The notes under the pieces are model-generated. The model had not been told where the DNA came from and did no database searches. It worked only from the letters and a program-made list of their open reading frames with translations. This document shows positions 15,046 to 15,141 of a stretch of DNA of 15,141 nucleotides, one piece after another (positions within the stretch are counted from its first letter, which is position 1; each line of letters begins with the position of its first letter). This DNA comes from Candidatus Omnitrophota bacterium (GTDB taxonomy: Bacteria; Omnitrophota; Gorgyraeia; Gygaellales; Profunditerraquicolaceae). A program made the position numbers and the translations under genes. The stretch is taken from contig JAQTTI010000009.1 of NCBI GenBank assembly GCA_028710845.1, positions 3,294 to 18,434 of the forward strand. Direction: 5' to 3'.

Positions 15046-15141
15046 ATGCATAAAGCTTTTACGCTTATTGAATTAATTATAGTTATTACCGTAATCGGTA
15101 TATTAGTGGCCTTTGCTGCTCCGCAGTTCGGGGTGACAAGA
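15046..15141 (+). CDS. Third prepilin-like gene, truncated by the window end
   Basis: Thirty-two codons are visible: leader MHKA, then FTLIELIIVITVIGILVAFA and the start of a Pro-containing kink, a classic type IV prepilin N-terminus with Glu at +5. The residue before the cleavage site is Ala rather than the usual Gly, and the leader is only four residues. No Shine-Dalgarno is seen and no other in-frame start exists upstream before the copy 2 gene, so ATG 15046 is the likely start. It differs clearly from copies 1 and 2 and is probably a minor pilin or pseudopilin of the same cluster. Confidence 0.85.
   Translation, partial: MHKAFTLIELIIVITVIGILVAFAAPQFGVTR

Noticed and set aside
6921..15141. 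Pure type II secretion system
   Set aside because: The separate PilP lipoprotein with RDPF motif, PilN-like C-terminus and the set of genes fit a type IV pilus better. GspC and GspN are not seen, but a pseudopilus role is not excluded.

Overview
The window is a block of bacterial chromosome with every convincing gene on the + strand. GC content is moderate to low, spacing is tight and overlapping stop/start codons are common. Two unrelated gene sets are joined by short, repeat-bearing gaps. No gap exceeds 300 bases; the longest is 5712-5977. The gene content and style suggest an uncultivated Gram-negative (diderm) lineage, because a secretin and a PilP-like lipoprotein imply an outer membrane. 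The style resembles candidate phylum Omnitrophota (OP3) or a relative: an unusually compact type IV pilus operon, a PilM-PilN fusion, a small repeated Lys-rich protein and a long TPR envelope protein. That taxonomic guess is inference from resemblance only.

Region 1 (1-460) holds a decayed 56-bp tandem repeat, an 80-residue basic protein made of two nearly identical 39-residue units, and a 26-bp perfect inverted repeat. Region 2 (462-5711) holds uvrA, probably transcribed as a leaderless message from an extended -10 promoter. It is followed with no gap by an exported 818-residue TPR protein. Region 3 (5712-6732) has a gap with two back-to-back hairpins, then a promoter driving an overlapping pair: a small winged-helix protein (DUF2582-like) and a PilX-like minor-pilin candidate. 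A second gap with repeated AAGTAAGT and ATTATAAT motifs follows.

Region 4 (6733-15141, running off the end) is a type IV pilus / type II secretion-like operon. It contains a small HTH (excisionase-type) protein, a PilM-PilN fusion, PilO, a PilP lipoprotein, the PilQ secretin, the PilB ATPase, the PilC platform protein, two tandem near-duplicate major-pilin-like genes and a third pilin cut by the window end. In the standard model PilM/N/O/P form the alignment complex joining the inner-membrane motor (PilC plus PilB) to the outer-membrane secretin, through which the pilin polymer leaves. No retraction ATPase (PilT) or prepilin peptidase (PilD) lies in the window, so they must be encoded elsewhere or the system is pseudopilus-like.

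Most of the machinery is recognisable. The points most worth a second look are the pilin duplication (first 53 mature residues identical, all 20 differences downstream), the PilM-PilN fusion with an altered nucleotide-binding motif, the apparently leaderless uvrA beside a large perfect hairpin, and the small duplicated basic protein of unknown function.
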